DNA from: Topomyia yanbarensis
Lineage: Eukaryota > Arthropoda > Insecta > Diptera > Culicidae
NCBI RefSeq assembly: GCF_030247195.1
Contig: NC_080670.1
Location: 214,260,546 to 214,324,545 of the forward strand
Reading direction: 5' to 3'
Length of the DNA: 64,000 nucleotides
The number at the start of each line of letters is the position of its first letter. The first letter of the stretch is position 1. A program made the position numbers and the translations under genes. Of this stretch, positions 34,769-47,259 are shown in pieces. The notes under the pieces are model-generated. The model did no database searches and was not told where the DNA came from. It saw only the letters and a list, made by a program, of their open reading frames with translations.

Positions 34769-37700
34769 CTAAAAAAGAAAGTGAATTTAGTGTTTATTTC
34801 ACATCTAATCATCCGATAAGTCCTAAACTACCTTAACAACCTGATTATCCTCTCGCAATATCCGCCATTCCTCCAGAATGTTTGAATACTGATCGTAACG
34901 TGCCTGGGATCCGATAACCTCATAGATATGAATCAACCCACGGTAGTCGTATTCCAGTCCGGAATACGATTCGCCAAACAGTCGTAAACTAATTTCGATA
35001 CTTTTCAAGTACAACTCCTCCGCCTCTAGGTGTTTCTGCATATGATAATTGTAAAGCGAGGCGAGATGACCGATCGATAGTCCAACTTCGTAATCGTACG
35101 GACCGAGAATGTGTGTTTTGATTTTTATTGCACGCTTATGCATCTGTTCGGCATCATCGAACTTCGCCATGGACTGATACAGCCGTCCAAGATTACCGTA
35201 ATGTTTCGCCGTCTGCACGTTAATCTCCCCGAATGCTTCCAACGACAAATGCAGCGCCGACCGGTGCAATTCCTCCGACTGTTCCAGCAAATTCTTACAC
35301 CGCTGATAATCGATCGACGATGCCATCGTGTCCAGTGCGATCTCCTCCAGGATCAGGGCCTTCACTCGTTTAGCCGAGGCCAACATCAGATGATTGCATG
35401 GCACCAGTTCCTTCATAATATCGATCGCCCGCTCGACGTTGGCCGTGGCCGCGTCGAACTTCCCGGAGCTATACTCCAGCACGTACAAACAATAGGCCAG
35501 GTCTTCATGCGCCACGGCCACGTGCAGATTGCGTGATCCGAAAATCCTACAGAGAATCTCGTGCGCCTCGGAGTACACCGCTACACTGTTCGCAATCGAG
35601 TCCACGTTCAGCAGGATGAACCCGTAGTCGAGTAAGGCATCGGCGTACTTCTGGTGGTTAGTGCCGAAGCTGGCACGGGCCCGACAGACCGCCTGCTTGA
35701 TCAGCATGTTGGCCGATTGAAATTGGCGCTTGACGACGCAGGACTTGGCCATCTGTCGCAGGACGTCCACGACGATTCTGGGGAACAAAAAAGAGAGGGG
35801 AAATTATCTAATTTGAAACAGCGAATGTGCGGGAATTTTCAACAACTCGTCAACATAATGAAAAATATTCACAGCATCACATTCCTTGCCTAATCATGCA
35901 AATCTGGACGGAATACCGGTTACTTTCGATCGACCGATCGTTGAGCACCGTTTCTGATCGCAATACCATTTTGCTGCTCTTAACTGTCACTATCAGTTAA
36001 TTTGATGTAGGTTTGATGGTTATCGTGCGCGACGATTGATTCATTAGCCAATTTCGTACAATTTCATAAAAGAAATGAATTTCTGATTATTAGGTTGCTG
36101 GTTAGGCAAGCATTTCACAAAAATGACTCCACCCCTGTCGAGAGGCCTTACGGCAGTTGGTTAGAACTTTGGCCATAGCCGTCGGAAAGAAAGATGTTGG
36201 CATATACTTCATCTCTCTGGTTGCCTTATTGATCTCCTTTTCGATTTTAACTACAAAATTCAAGTTCGCCCAAAAATATTTGAAGCTTGGATACATTGGG
36301 GAAGTTGCCGTTCTTGGGAACGACTGATATCGTCAAATGCTTCATCTCCTCCAGCGACCGCTTCGCGTAATGTGTCGAGCCCAGTTCTTGCCAAGAAAAG
36401 AAGACCGGTTTTGACATCCTTATCTCGCTGATTGTCAGCTTCGAGAGAACTTTCTTGGGGAACTTTGTGTGAGTTGTACTTTACGGCGCAGAACACCTCC
36501 TTCCTGGGAGACGTGAAATAGCCAATCCCCTGTCTTTCATTGCCGTCGAGCGTCAGGTATGTCTCGTCATCCATGATCATAACCACGTTGCGCTTCGCAA
36601 AGAAGACATCATTGACGAGCACCTTAAGCCGCCTGCGCCGTCGGAAACGGCGGCCCCTCGCAAGCAAACCTGTGATCTACCCGTTTGTCCGGATTACTCG
36701 AACATAGAATTAGTTCAAGTCCGACGGAGCAACAGCGATATCGGAGAGTACACGACTTGAAGCGATGTGGTACATTAGGCGTAAATGTTATTTTTAAATT
36801 TTTAGGGAAGTATAAAATAATTAATTTTGGACTTTCAGCAGTAGCACGGCTCAAATTGATACCGAATGGCCTTATTTCTCGCACAGTCTAAAATTGCGAC
36901 CGTTCCTCTGTACCTTTGATATTCAATTTTGTTTTAATCGATTAGACTAAATGACTCTTATGCCAAGTGGCTTTATGCCAAACGACGTTATGCCAAATGG
37001 TCTTCCCTCACCCCCATAAGCTATTGACCGCTTGCAAAACTAATTCAGACATCACTTCGTTAGAAATTTAATAACATTTCTCAAAAAAGATTGACCGATT
37101 TGAAGTTTTCGACACTTTGGACAACAAATCTATCTTTCATAACCTGTCAGTGATAATTCATATTTTTAACAGACACTATACTCGCAAATCAGGATTCTAA
37201 AAAACCACCATCAGCTCAGACTCAAACATACTTATCCTTATTGAACCAATGATATCAAAATACTAACTTGTCCGGCGTATGTTTGTTGACATGTCTCAGC
37301 GCCCGAACGCTCCACCGGTAGCTCAGATCGTACTCGCTCCGATAGAAATGCAGCACTGAAATCTGATGGTACATATTGGCCAGCAAACTGTTCGGTATGT
37401 TACTAAGACTGTCGTTATCATTGCTACCGCTAGGATGACCGGCATAATCGCCGCCACTGGTACTAGCTAGTACAGCGGAGCATCTTTGCTGTCTTATCTG
37501 CTGCTGGTGCTGCTGAGTGAGTTTGTCGATAATATTAAGCGCTTGGGCCACGGTAATACTAGCTTCCTTAAAGCAACAGAAAGCCGTTTGTGCACATAGT
37601 AATCTGTAAAAAAAAATGTGAAAAGGTTACATTAAATCTCGTTCTATGATTTACCCCAGTGTAACTTACTTCTGCAAACAGTTCAACTCGATCAATGACC

Positions 37701-40700
37701 GCATGTAGCAGGTTCGCAACAGTTGAATCATTCCGATTGTGATGTTAAATACATGTAGCGATTCTTCCAGCCAGCCGGACTCCGACAGGAACGAACCAAG
37801 CCGAACTCCGTTGTCGATCTGATCCATGAAGGCGCACACGAAACGCCAGATATCCGGCGGTACCGAGCAGTCACCGGATGTTGTGAGGTCACCCTCACCA
37901 CCATCACCACCCAGATAGCTCTCCAGGCTGGCATTCTTAACGTTCGAGGCATTCGCATTCTGCAGGTAGTACACCGTAGTCGCACGGCAAAATTTCGTGC
38001 GTAGCTCGGTCACGATAGGACGTCGAGCCGTCATCAGCGTTTGGACACACTTGAACATGATTTGTTTGAGCGAGGTTTGTTTGATCAGTTTGTTGAACGT
38101 GTCCAGATCCGTCAACTGGACTAGCAGGATGTCTTTGAGGGAGTCGAAGTTGCACATCTGTGGGGGGAGGTGAAGAAAAAAGAAGATATTCATCAAAACA
38201 AATCACACATTGCTAACAGCTATAACAGTAACAGGAGAGAAAAATATTGACATTATTAAATTCCAGCCAGGCATGTATCCGAGCGAGCTGTAGCTGATAA
38301 GAAGCTAGCCGGACACCTACACACAACAACCGTGACGTAGTGCGATGACACTGTAAAATAGCAAAAGCAAACAGTCTTCCCAGTAAGGTGATAAGAAACG
38401 TCCCATTCAACAACAATGCCGAATTGTTTCGCTAACGAGGGAAGAGACGGAAAAAATTGATTATTAAATACATAGCTAATTTTTGATTTCCCTTCTCGCA
38501 CTCAACCTAGATCAGGTATTTTATCAGCAACCGGCTGTCAATTTCGATTGGCGGAATGGCTGCATTTCTGTGGCGCAGTATTTCACGCTACAGGTTCTGA
38601 CTCATTGTGATCACTGGTGCTCAAAATGATTATCACCTGGTTGCCGAATTCGGGTTACACGTGGCATAGTTGGCATCTCGATGAAACTGGTGTTTGCTGA
38701 TTGTGGTGTCATTCGGTTTATAGAATTCAATTTTTATGATTTACGCACAAAAATGTCTTTCAATTACTTTACTATTTGTCTTCCTTAAATATGTAAATGT
38801 GAATCGGTTAGAGAATTGAAGATACATTTCGTTGTCCGGGCAACAAACAAATTTGATTTTCAAATTTTCAAATCGCTGTTATAGGATGTTTCACGATGAC
38901 GTCAATCTTTGATAAAGATTTTGGATTAGATCGGGTCAAACTATGTTCGTCATAGTCCCTTTTTATCTGTATCTGTTCAACAATCGATCAAACTACTTAT
39001 AGATCCAGATTATGCATTTACCGACCTCATCAAGCTGAGTCGAACGGTATGGTCGGTTATCAAATGTTTGGTCCGATCAAAATAAAATATATGCTACTCA
39101 TCCTCAAATCTCGCTTCATGTGAACAGTGTATGCACATTGATGATGTTACAGTTGATGAAACTGCCTCTTCTGATCACTTGCTACTCGTCCATGCGTCGC
39201 TTATAAAGTCGGTTCGTTGAATGTGCCGCCCTTACTGGTAGAATGTAACTGCTCAATGGCTGTTTTTCCACACCTTATGTATGGCCAAGCAAAGTTCCTG
39301 TAATGCTACGACCTTGAAGTGGCGAGTTTGAAGATTTGGAAAGCCAAGCAGCTTGCAGATTATATGTTTCAATGGTCGTCCTTTTTATATCACGGTTGTT
39401 GTTGATTGTCCCAATCCATATTTACTTCTTGGTATTCGATGTTTCCTTCTAGAATATGCGTAATATTTATTTTTGTAAGCAGCTTGCTGGGCTAGCATCA
39501 ATACCCCGTTGTTTGTTTATTGGGACTTATAGTATATAATTCATTTAAAATAATAGGAAAAATAGTATATAATTCATTTAAATAAAAACTAAAAAAAGTT
39601 ATGTTTCATTATTTTGCATCCGGGAGTCACACGAAGTACAGATGGGTGTTGGAACATTTGAAATCGTGTGTTCGCGTGAGGTTCTGGTGTGTCCGGTTCG
39701 CAATCGGGAGTACTTTTAGTTCTTTACAATCTTGACGGTCATCCCATTTGACGAGAAGACCCTTTATCTTCTGGAGATGGCCAAGGGATGCCCGCCAGTG
39801 GGAAACGAAATGATTGTTGAGGATTTCTTTGAAGTGGCGTATGAACAGCTGGTATCTCCTTGGATTTCCGACCTCGGGCTGGCGTTACCCAGGATGTCAC
39901 AATGTCCAAGGATCTAACATGGTGAGTGGGTCTAATTCGTTTTCAATGGCCTGGAGAAAAGGATGACGGGATTAGCCACTTTCGAGAGCTCGGAGTACCG
40001 ATAGTGAGTCTGTAAAGATAACGGTTGCAGTGTTTTCTGGTTTTTGAGCCAGGACAAGTGCTGCTGCTTCAGCGAAGAATACGAAGTTTTCTGCTGGAAG
40101 GCGGAGGGCTGAGCTGGTTTCGACTCCAACTTCGTTGCCTTTTTTGAGCCGTCCGTGAAGAAACGGGTAAGTCTGGAAAAGCGTCGTTGAATTAGTTGGC
40201 TATATGCTGACCGTGCGATCTCGGTGGCTGCTCCGGCCCAAATGGACTGGGCCAGGGAAGTGTCGATGTTGGGAGGACGGGTATTCCAGAGGCGAGGCCA
40301 AATCCGATGGAGGAAGCTCGGTTCCGGCGAAGTTTGAGTAAATTTCTTTGGCTGTTTTTAGTGTTGCGGAATCGTCACCTCCGAATGTGCGTTCGACAAT
40401 ATTAAGGGTACTCCGGAGGGTTATCAGAGCAATTTTCCAGCGAAACGGTAAAACGCCAACTTCTACGCAGGAACTTTCGGCAGGTGTGTTGGGTAGGAGT
40501 TTGGAAGCTGTTCGGATGGATCCTAGGTAGATGGTTTGCACCAGGCGTTTGCGGTTTGCACATTCCCTCTTAATTTTCTGGAAGTGGGGGATGAAGGTGG
40601 TTTTTCGGTCCAAGGTTATTCCAAGAATGGTCTGCTTCTTTTTGTATACAATCAGCGTATCTGCGATCCGGATCGGTCGGTTGGTGGTGCGGTGAAACAG

Positions 40701-43700
40701 AAGCTTTTGAATGTAGATACTATGAATCCTACGGAGGTGACCCATTTTAGTATAGCGTTCACAGCAGCTTGGAGATTGATGCGGGTTCTTCCTTTGATTG
40801 ATCCCAGAACCACCACAACGATGTCGTCAGCATATACTAACATGAACACACCCTTGGGGAGGGTGGCGACGATGGAATTCATACTGATGAGGAATAACGT
40901 AACCGCAAGAACGGATCCCTGAGGACCACCAATTTCCTCGGTGTATAATTCCAACTCGAAATTTACGATTTTCGAGGAAACGTTGAATAAAGAATCCGAG
41001 GTAGCCTCGTATTTCCCAGAGGTCGAACTGTCTGAGAATTCCTTCGTGCCAAACGGTGTTGCATGCTTTGTCGATGTCGAGAGCGCTGTATGGAAGCCGT
41101 CCTTCTTAGCCATTTCGAGGATTTCTCCAAGAGAAGCAAGTTAAGTTCCGGTGCCCTTCCCTTTCCGGAAGGTGTGTTGTCGTTTGTCAAGTCGTCTCAC
41201 AGGAAGACCGTTCTCTTCCTCAGTAGCCAATATAATGTGGGATTTCTTTGTTGTCCAAAATTTCACATAAGTGACACCGGCAACAGATATTTAGTTTGGC
41301 TAAATGGTGACCTCTCCAAGAGAAGTAATAAGGGAAGTATTAGACCGGTAACAATTTTGACCTTTTTTCGGAACACCACTAAATCAAATGGTAATTGGCT
41401 ACCCAAAAAGTATGCCAAATATGAGTTAATTCCGACAACTCTAGTTCACTCACAAGAGTTTTCAAGTTTCTACGGTAATATATGAAAAATCGAAAAAAAG
41501 CGCAAAAATGTACTAAAAAACCCCACAGTAACTCTATATATCTAAAATTTCTATGCCACTTAGCTTGTTCTACAATAATCACTTTTCTTGAAGGTTACTT
41601 ATTGATTGGTCATTAGACTATTCAACTTTAAAGTCAACAGAATTTTTGAAAATCTATTCTAAGTATGTGCGAAAAAGAGAGACAACACGTACATTTATAT
41701 GAGAATATTTTTATACTACAAAATATATTTTTGCATGCAAAATTAAAAATTGTAGTGAGTAAACCAGAAGCAAACGCCCAAGCTCACGGTGTTCCGAAAA
41801 GTCAATTTTGTTGCCGGTGTACTGCGTATAATTTCAGTAAAATCAGCGTAAACTCCGACTTACCATCCAGATATGTCAGCAACAATGCGGCCAGTATTAG
41901 TTTTGCGCGAAAAGCAACTTATCTTGCATCAGGTTCCAAGCACCTCCGCGTGGTCCATTGTCGGATGTATCCCTGCACGACCAGTATTGCCTTGTCCAAA
42001 TGACTCCACCTTTGATATTTAATTTTCTTTTTAAGGTCCACTTATATATCGCTGGTTTACGCCAGAAAACAGTATGGCATTCCATATAATATTCTGGTTA
42101 TTCGACTGAATCTTCTTAGTAGCATGCTTGATCATGTTCCAATACCGTTCGAATCTGCTGACATTTACTTTCTCGTAGATACGTGTTTCTAGTCATCATA
42201 TGCGTCACTGTCGCGTTATTTAACAACAAGAACTTCATCAGCACTGATCTGAAACAAGGTTTTAAAAAAGATAAGTTGTAGTGCTTCATTGCCACAGACC
42301 TAGTCACATTAACCTAATTAATAAGAACTGTTTCCCAACATGTAATTCAAGATGAATCTAAGACAATTTGAGAAATACGCGGAAAAGGATCCTTTTGGAC
42401 GTCCCCCTTAGGGCAAATAATATGAGAAAAGTCCTTAAAAAACCGCTCATTTTGTCAGAACATAAGCTCCACCTTTTGTACACACAGTCCTAAACACACA
42501 TTTGCAAGTGGGTTATTCCTCCTGCTCGAAAACAATTTTTCAATAGAGGTCTATCACCTGTATGCTTTCGCGTATGTCGATGGCACCACCATAGTCTATG
42601 CGACGACAATTCCAACTGATTGTTTCGGGTTTCACGAACCCCACTGGCCTCATGGTGCAACGTCTTTCATTATTTCGCCTTCCGCATCGGTTTCTTTAGA
42701 AATTCGCACCAACGCCCATGATCCGAAAATAAGTCGACTCAGATCAGCCTTTCCATTATTAAAAGGCTCGTGTGGTGTATTATGTAGCTGGTTGATCGAC
42801 AAGCGCTAGTGCATTCTTTCATTCCATTATTTCAGTGGCAATCGAGAATTCGCAATATTCAACGACCTATCCTCACCAGAGAGAGAGATTGTTTCGCTCC
42901 GTGGTATATATGCTCTACAAATTAAGCTTTTCTTATGAAAAGATTACTTTTTAGGATGATTTTATTTTTTATACTTATTACACAGGACACATTATGAGAA
43001 TAATGCACATCATTTTGTTGTGACGCTACTATCCATTGCAGCGCGTTTGGATTGATCGGATAATATGGCTGCGGGTCTAGCCTTCTAAACGCACCCGGTC
43101 TCAGGTTGCTCCGAGCTGTAGTAGTGGAAGGTGTTTTCGTGTATTTCGATTATGCAACGACGCGGTTGTGCGTTCGCCAGAACAGCGGTGCGGATTTGGA
43201 AGAATACAACAGAAACTTATAAAATACTTCTGGATGCCTACGAAGCGACCTGTACAAATCTTCTTGAAATATTCAGTTTGTATGATCCGGGTTCGTCTGT
43301 TCAAATCGGCAGGCTTTTTCATCAGTGTTTCGAGACCTTCGTTGTCAATTATTACATTATTTAAAACGCATATAGCTTTAACAATGTCGTCAGTTGTTTT
43401 GGAAGTTGTCTCAATAGGCTTCCATAGAATTCTCCATTTTGCGGTCGTTAGTCGTCCATTAAAATGTTCATTTTCACTACTGAGCTGTAATCGTGGATAA
43501 GGACGAAGCAAGTTTTAGATTAAAGGATATGGTGTATCACCAAAAAAACATATGAAATTGCCAAAGTCAATGCTGTATCAGGAAATGGAGTATCTGGGGG
43601 AATGCTCAGTTTTGCTTCATTTAATAATTTCTTTTTCTCGGAGGCACTCCATCACACTGTTTACCCTATCCTCCAGCTTCTACAACCAATGATTCCTAAT

Positions 43701-45652
43701 TTGCATCTGCGACTGCCTGTAGCACTGTCCAATGATACCCTTTGTAGTTGTAGTAAATCGATTCTGCTGCGGTTGGGTACCTTACACGGATATGTTTTCC
43801 ATTAATGGAATCAACGCAGCTTAAAAATTTCCATTTTTTCGAAAACTCTTCAGCTACAGATCTAAATATTTGCTCCGTTGGTACTGGTATATAAATCGGC
43901 TGAAGAACTTTCCACAAATCTGGCACGTTTCGCGAACTATGGAGGGAATTGTTGATCGACCCATACGAAGGGAAAATCCCAATGCAGTGTATGATGAACT
44001 GGTCGCAAGATACCTGTAGACCAATTTTAGTCATAATGATCTTGCTTTGCGACGAAAATAAATATTTCATACCTTAGACTATCAATCGTTCACAAGAAAC
44101 AGTGGGTTCATTATTGCAGTAGGTCCAGTTTTTTGTCGGCTTATTCTTGACCACGCCTAACACTAAATCGAATGTTTCAATGTTCATTCAGGTATAACTA
44201 CGAAACATTCCTGGTATTTTCGAAGATCATGGTATATACGACAGAATTCTCCATTCCGCCTTCCTTGGTTTATTGGATGAACATCTTTCGTTTTTTCTTG
44301 TTAAAAAACGAGTTTACGGAGCTCGAAGAGGCAAAATAATCCTCATCGGAAGATATCATGTTCGCTTGAGAACTATAAACAAAATTTGAAATTTATCAAA
44401 ACGCGTTTTCAATACTATGCTGCAGCGAGCCCTTGGTCAACGATACGATCCACTCTAAAAACTGTAGCTCAGTTGACTCGAAGAATTTTCACTTGTTTCG
44501 GTTACCAAGCAACCTCTGGAGCTCTATAACCTCCCAAAGGAGCAAAATGGAAAAGCCACCGACTTTGGAATTATGAATAATGTACCTAGAAGCAGATTTT
44601 CGTAAGCACATGGCTACTAGGATGGTTGAATTCTGTGATTGTAGCTCTCAGTTCGCAGTGCAGCACATTCAAATGTTTGGCGGAGAATTTGCCGTTGAAA
44701 TGCATTTTTTCACTTCGTCAGCTGACATTGAGGTGGATTTTATGAATAACGTTGCTGAGAAATAACGTACTGCTGACTACAAATTATGGGAAACTCCGAA
44801 AATAATTCATCGTTAGCCGCTCTACAATTGCAGATTCCCGGCCGAACTTTTATCATCGGTAGATTTCCAAAATGAATAACGCCTTCCTATGCAAACAATT
44901 CAATGGATCCCCTGCCTACCGTCCTAGCCAAGTTCCAAATCATAAAATTTCCTACAAAACGATTCGGACAAACAGAATACTACGGAAAAATTATCCTCTT
45001 GTACTGTACCGTACTCAAAACAAACAAGGGCAACCAGCTGCCAACTATAGCCGTGAGTGTGACGTACAGCAATATTTCGCAGTGTCTCGCTAAACCAAAA
45101 ATGAAAATAATACTCAAGAGATCGAAGACAGAGGGTGAAACAACTCTCGCTGTTTCTTTTGCTATACAGCTCTCTTCGCAGCCCATATGATATTATGCTG
45201 GTAGGTAGGTAGGTAGGTTTGTCGTGTGTAGCAGATTTCGCGATTTCCATCCAACAAACCATCATCACCACTACCACCACCACCATCACAGGCAGGCAAA
45301 CTTTTCCTTATAGACTTTCCCCTTCGTTGGCCACAAACCAATAGACGATGGGGGAAAATTTAACCTTTCGGTTGTCCTTGGTGGGCGGATTTTCAGACAA
45401 TAACCTATTTCGTCTTGGGCTATTTTTAGGATTCAACAATATTTTCGCTATTACACCTGAACACACGTCTCTCACATACCACCATCGTACAAAAGCAGGA
45501 AGCTTACTCACCTGTTCGTATACGGTGGCCAGGATGGCTGTCGGTAGCAGCCGCAGTTCCACGATCCGGTCAAGACTGGCGACATTGTGGTTCAGGTTTT
45601 TCACGTAAGTCAACAGGCACAGATCGTACAACGAAGAAGGTTCCTTTCCCAT
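34481..45652 (-). CDS. APPBP2: APPBP2 (PAT1) orthologue, five coding exons, 732 residues
   Basis: Joined exons 45652-45512, 38157-37670, 37603-37268, 35777-34832 and 34768-34481 give an uninterrupted frame; all introns are GT-AG. The protein is collinear with animal APPBP2. The C-terminal half is the best conserved part and carries tetratricopeptide-like helices (LLDYGFILLNVDSIANSVAV, AKHYGNLGRLYQSMAKFDDA, SIGHLASLYNYHMQKHLEAE). In vertebrates APPBP2 binds the basolateral sorting signal of amyloid precursor protein and microtubules, and serves as a substrate receptor of CUL2 ubiquitin ligases recognising C-terminal degrons; that role is inferred here. At 732 residues it is longer than the ~585-residue human protein. 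The extra length is a Gly/Asp-rich loop in exon 2, a Gln/His-rich insert in exon 3 and an acidic C-terminal tail. Start context GACAATGG is good. It is the only intact cellular gene in the window. Confidence 0.93.
34832..35777 (-). CDS. APPBP2: APPBP2 exon 4 (residues 322-637), TPR-like core
   Basis: The acceptor is TCCCCAG/AATCG and the donor TTAAG/GTAGTTTAGG, phase 0. It encodes the most conserved block: VVDVLRQMAKSCVVKRQF, then EDLAYCLYVLEYSSGKFD and YGNLGRLYQSM. The frame translated on the opposite strand (35111-35536) is a shadow. Confidence 0.95.
36102..36890 (-). pseudogene. Mariner/IS630-like transposon remnant in APPBP2 intron 3
   Basis: Minus-strand frames give VMIMDDETYLTLDGNERQGI (first catalytic Asp region, DDETY), then KPVFFLARTGLDTLREAV (degraded), and in another frame FKYFWANLNFVVK followed by KATREMKYMPTSFF (C-terminal region). 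Catalytic motifs between them are missing and frames change at least twice. A terminal-repeat-like TGTGCGAGAAATAAGGCC lies at the right edge near 36888. It is in the same orientation as the host gene but is intronic and dead. Confidence 0.7.
37268..37603 (-). CDS. APPBP2: APPBP2 exon 3 (residues 210-322)
   Basis: The acceptor follows a poly-T tract (TTTTTACAG/ATTAC) after a 66-bp intron. The donor is ACAA/GTTAGTATT, phase 2. It begins LLCAQTAFCCFKEASITVAQ, then carries a Gln/His-rich insert (QQHQQQIRQQ) and a Gly/Ser/Asp-rich linker before the conserved YHQISVLHFYRSEYDLSYRW helix. Confidence 0.9.
37670..38157 (-). CDS. APPBP2: APPBP2 exon 2 (residues 48-210)
   Basis: The acceptor is CCCCCCACAG/ATG and the donor AGAA/GTAAGTTAC, phase 2. 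It begins MCNFDSLKDILLVQLTDLD, matching the conserved N-terminal region. It includes a low-complexity loop (SYLGGDGGEGDLTTSGD). Confidence 0.92.
39600..41240 (-). pseudogene. I-superfamily LINE: RT, RNase H and C-terminal domain, decayed
   Basis: Minus-strand reading from 41240 gives QHTFRKGKGTGT (RT motif upstream of the palm), LDIDKACNTVWHEGILRQ (motif A), then GGPQGSVLAVTLFLISMNSI and LVYADDIVVVV (motifs B and C; YADD intact). It continues with QTILGITLDRKTTFIPHFQK and the RNase H-like stretch around 40130-39930 (AEAAALVLAQK, FTDSLSVLRALES in shifting frames). It ends RLRTGHTRTSREHTISNVP and PICTSCDSRM near 39610, the usual knuckle-containing C-terminus. At least three frame changes and several stops make it inactive. 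It is inserted in APPBP2 intron 1 in the gene's orientation. Confidence 0.82.
43101..44330 (-). pseudogene. PIF/Harbinger transposase remnant in APPBP2 intron 1
   Basis: In minus-strand order: RNGEFCRIYHDLRKYQECF near 44280-44220 (N-terminal block), SCVDSINGKHIRVRYP (first catalytic Asp), YYNYKGYHWTVLQAVADAN (second Asp), a frame change, then FGDTPYPL, LRPYPRLQLSSENEHFNGRL and TTAKWRILWKPIETTSKTTD DIVKAICVLNN. This is the DDE domain of PIF/Harbinger nucleases. The stretch between FNGRL and AKWRIL, which normally holds R-x-V-E-N-x-F-G with the third catalytic Glu, is deleted. There are frameshifts too, so it is catalytically dead. No partner Myb-like gene is seen. It is a plausible relative of the source for the TTA-flanked MITE at 17413-17664. 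Confidence 0.85.
45205..45220. repeat. (GGTA)n microsatellite
   Basis: Four GGTA units; a CCA/CAC-rich tract follows at 45268-45290. Confidence 0.8.
45512..45652 (-). CDS. APPBP2: APPBP2 exon 1 (residues 1-47)
   Basis: The exon starts MGKEPSSLYDLCLLTYVKNL and ends TVYEQ at donor CAG/GTGAGTAAGC, phase 0. The first intron is 7354 bp. Confidence 0.88.
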
Positions 45653-46487
45653 TGTCTATATAGTTTTTTTTTGTCAGCTACTCTAGCTGCATTCGCAGCC
45701 ACACTAAATCGAAAAACCAAAACACTAAACTCTCTTCGTTCCTTTTCCTGCCACTTCCGTGAATTGTTCGTTCACAAATCTCGGATTCCAGCTTGCTGGA
45801 CGGATAAAGCTTTTGCCTTGATCGCTCTTGGCTGCGGAACTGAAATATCGAAAGATTTTTCTAACGTTCGCACTTGCAACTGGATATATTGATGCTTATG
45901 CCGAGAGAAATTTGGGAAGGAAGAAAAATTTCACCCTTTTTTAGGGATTTTTGCTCACTTTTTCAGATTTACTGTGATTACGGACACTCCAAATACGCGA
46001 CGAATGCGAAGACGGAAAATAGACTGCTGACTGACGGATGCTTGATGATGTGAATGTGAAGTTTTTCTTTGAATCGTACACGCTAAACTGAAATCGATAC
46101 ATTCGGTGAACCGTGGGGCAAACGTTCCACAGCTGGAGTATAACAGATTGTATAACAGATTTGAAAAAAGTAGCATCTTGCTTATTTTTCATGTGAGTAC
46201 GCTAAAAGTAACGTGTTGCTGATAAAGAGTCAATGCTTAGCTTATATTTAGCATAATAAATTCAGTTTGTTGAAATTTGTTAGATATGACGTTTTGAATA
46301 AAAGGCATTGATATCATTTTGTTCTATCATAGTGGATACATTTTCTGTAAACTTTGGTAAGAAAATAACCGGCTTTGAAAGTTGGATTTTTGATGCACTT
46401 CGCTATCACACTTTTTTCACGATTGCCAAATGAAATGATTGAAATCGACAAAAAATTAACTTTTTCAATCAAATATATTATAAAACC

Positions 46488-46662
46488 GGGGACGGGCATA
46501 GCGTAGTTGGTAAATCGATTGCCTTGTACGCAGCTCACCTGGGTTCGATTCCCAACCCCACACATAGGGTTAGGGATTTTTCCAAAAGAGATTTCTCTAA
46601 CTCGAAACGAGGCGAATGACCATAAGGTTAAAACCTCTATAATAAAAAATAAATAAAAATAT
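46488..46662 (+). mobile_element. tRNA-derived SINE (Feilai-like), plus orientation
   Basis: The head GGGGACGGGCATAGCGTAGT TGG contains an A-box-like TAGCGTAGTTGG, and GGGTTCGATTCCC is a perfect B box. The body includes AGGGTTAGGGATTTTTCC and TCTCTAACTCGAAACGAGGC. The tail is A-rich (AATAAAAAATAAATAAAAA). It lies just upstream of the APPBP2 5' end. The same element occurs inverted at 48850-49016. Confidence 0.88.
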
Positions 46663-46951
46663 ATAAAATTATAAAAACCACGAGACTGGCAGCCATTCTA
46701 ACCTGCCAGATAGTAAAAGTCAGGTAAAAGTTGTACTTTTGATCACACTTTTAATTCATTACTCTTTCAAACTACACAAAGAAAAAAATATTGGTAAAAA
46801 TAAGAGTGTTGCGCTCTTCTTCTTTATTCTCACGCCATTATTGTGGAAACGCAGAATTTTGCGACTCATCTTATCTCGGAAAAGTTAGACATCGGATAAG
46901 CTTCTTCTCACGTGAGTGAGTGAAAATTACAATGCCTGCAAGCCACTATAT

Positions 46952-47246
46952 CACAGACTAACAGACATAACACTCAAAAACAAAGCTTCGCCCGCTTTAA
47001 CGGTCATTTTAAATATATTTATAGTTGGGACTGTAGCCACATTTGAAATTATGGCGCCACTGACATATGAACAAGCATATGGGGGATAGACCACTAGTGA
47101 AAAATTGTTCCCAAACCTGAGGGGTAACCCACCAGTAAATGAGTGTTTGGGACTGTGAATAAAAGGTGGAGCTAGTGTTCTGGGAAAATTGTCGGATCGA
47201 TGTTTTTGAGGGAACTCCCTCATAGTGTTATGTCTGTTAGTCTGTG
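46952..47246. mobile_element. MITE with 24-bp inverted repeats and ACTATAT duplication
   Basis: The ends CACAGACTAACAGACATAAC and GTTATGTCTGTTAGTCTGTG are perfect inverted repeats over about 22-24 bp. ACTATAT occurs directly on both flanks (46945-46951 and 47247-47253), fitting a 7-bp target duplication. The superfamily is uncertain (hAT- or P-like length of duplication). No coding capacity; the ORF inside is incidental. Confidence 0.82.
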
Positions 47247-47259
47247 ACTATATGTTTGC

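Larger units (their letters stand above)
38158..45511 (-). other. APPBP2 intron 1 (7354 bp), transposon-rich
   Basis: The donor GTGAGTAAGC and acceptor CCCCCCACAG delimit it. It contains the LINE at 39600-41240 and the Harbinger remnant at 43101-44330. The stretches 38160-39590, 41240-43090 and 44400-45510 hold no recognisable gene. Confidence 0.85.

Noticed and set aside
35111..35536. 141-codon plus-strand ORF.
   Set aside because: It is exactly antisense to APPBP2 exon 4 and has no domain; a shadow frame.
46488..46560. A functional tRNA gene with B box GGGTTCGATTCCC.
   Set aside because: The SINE body and A-rich tail follow, and the head does not close as a cloverleaf by eye.
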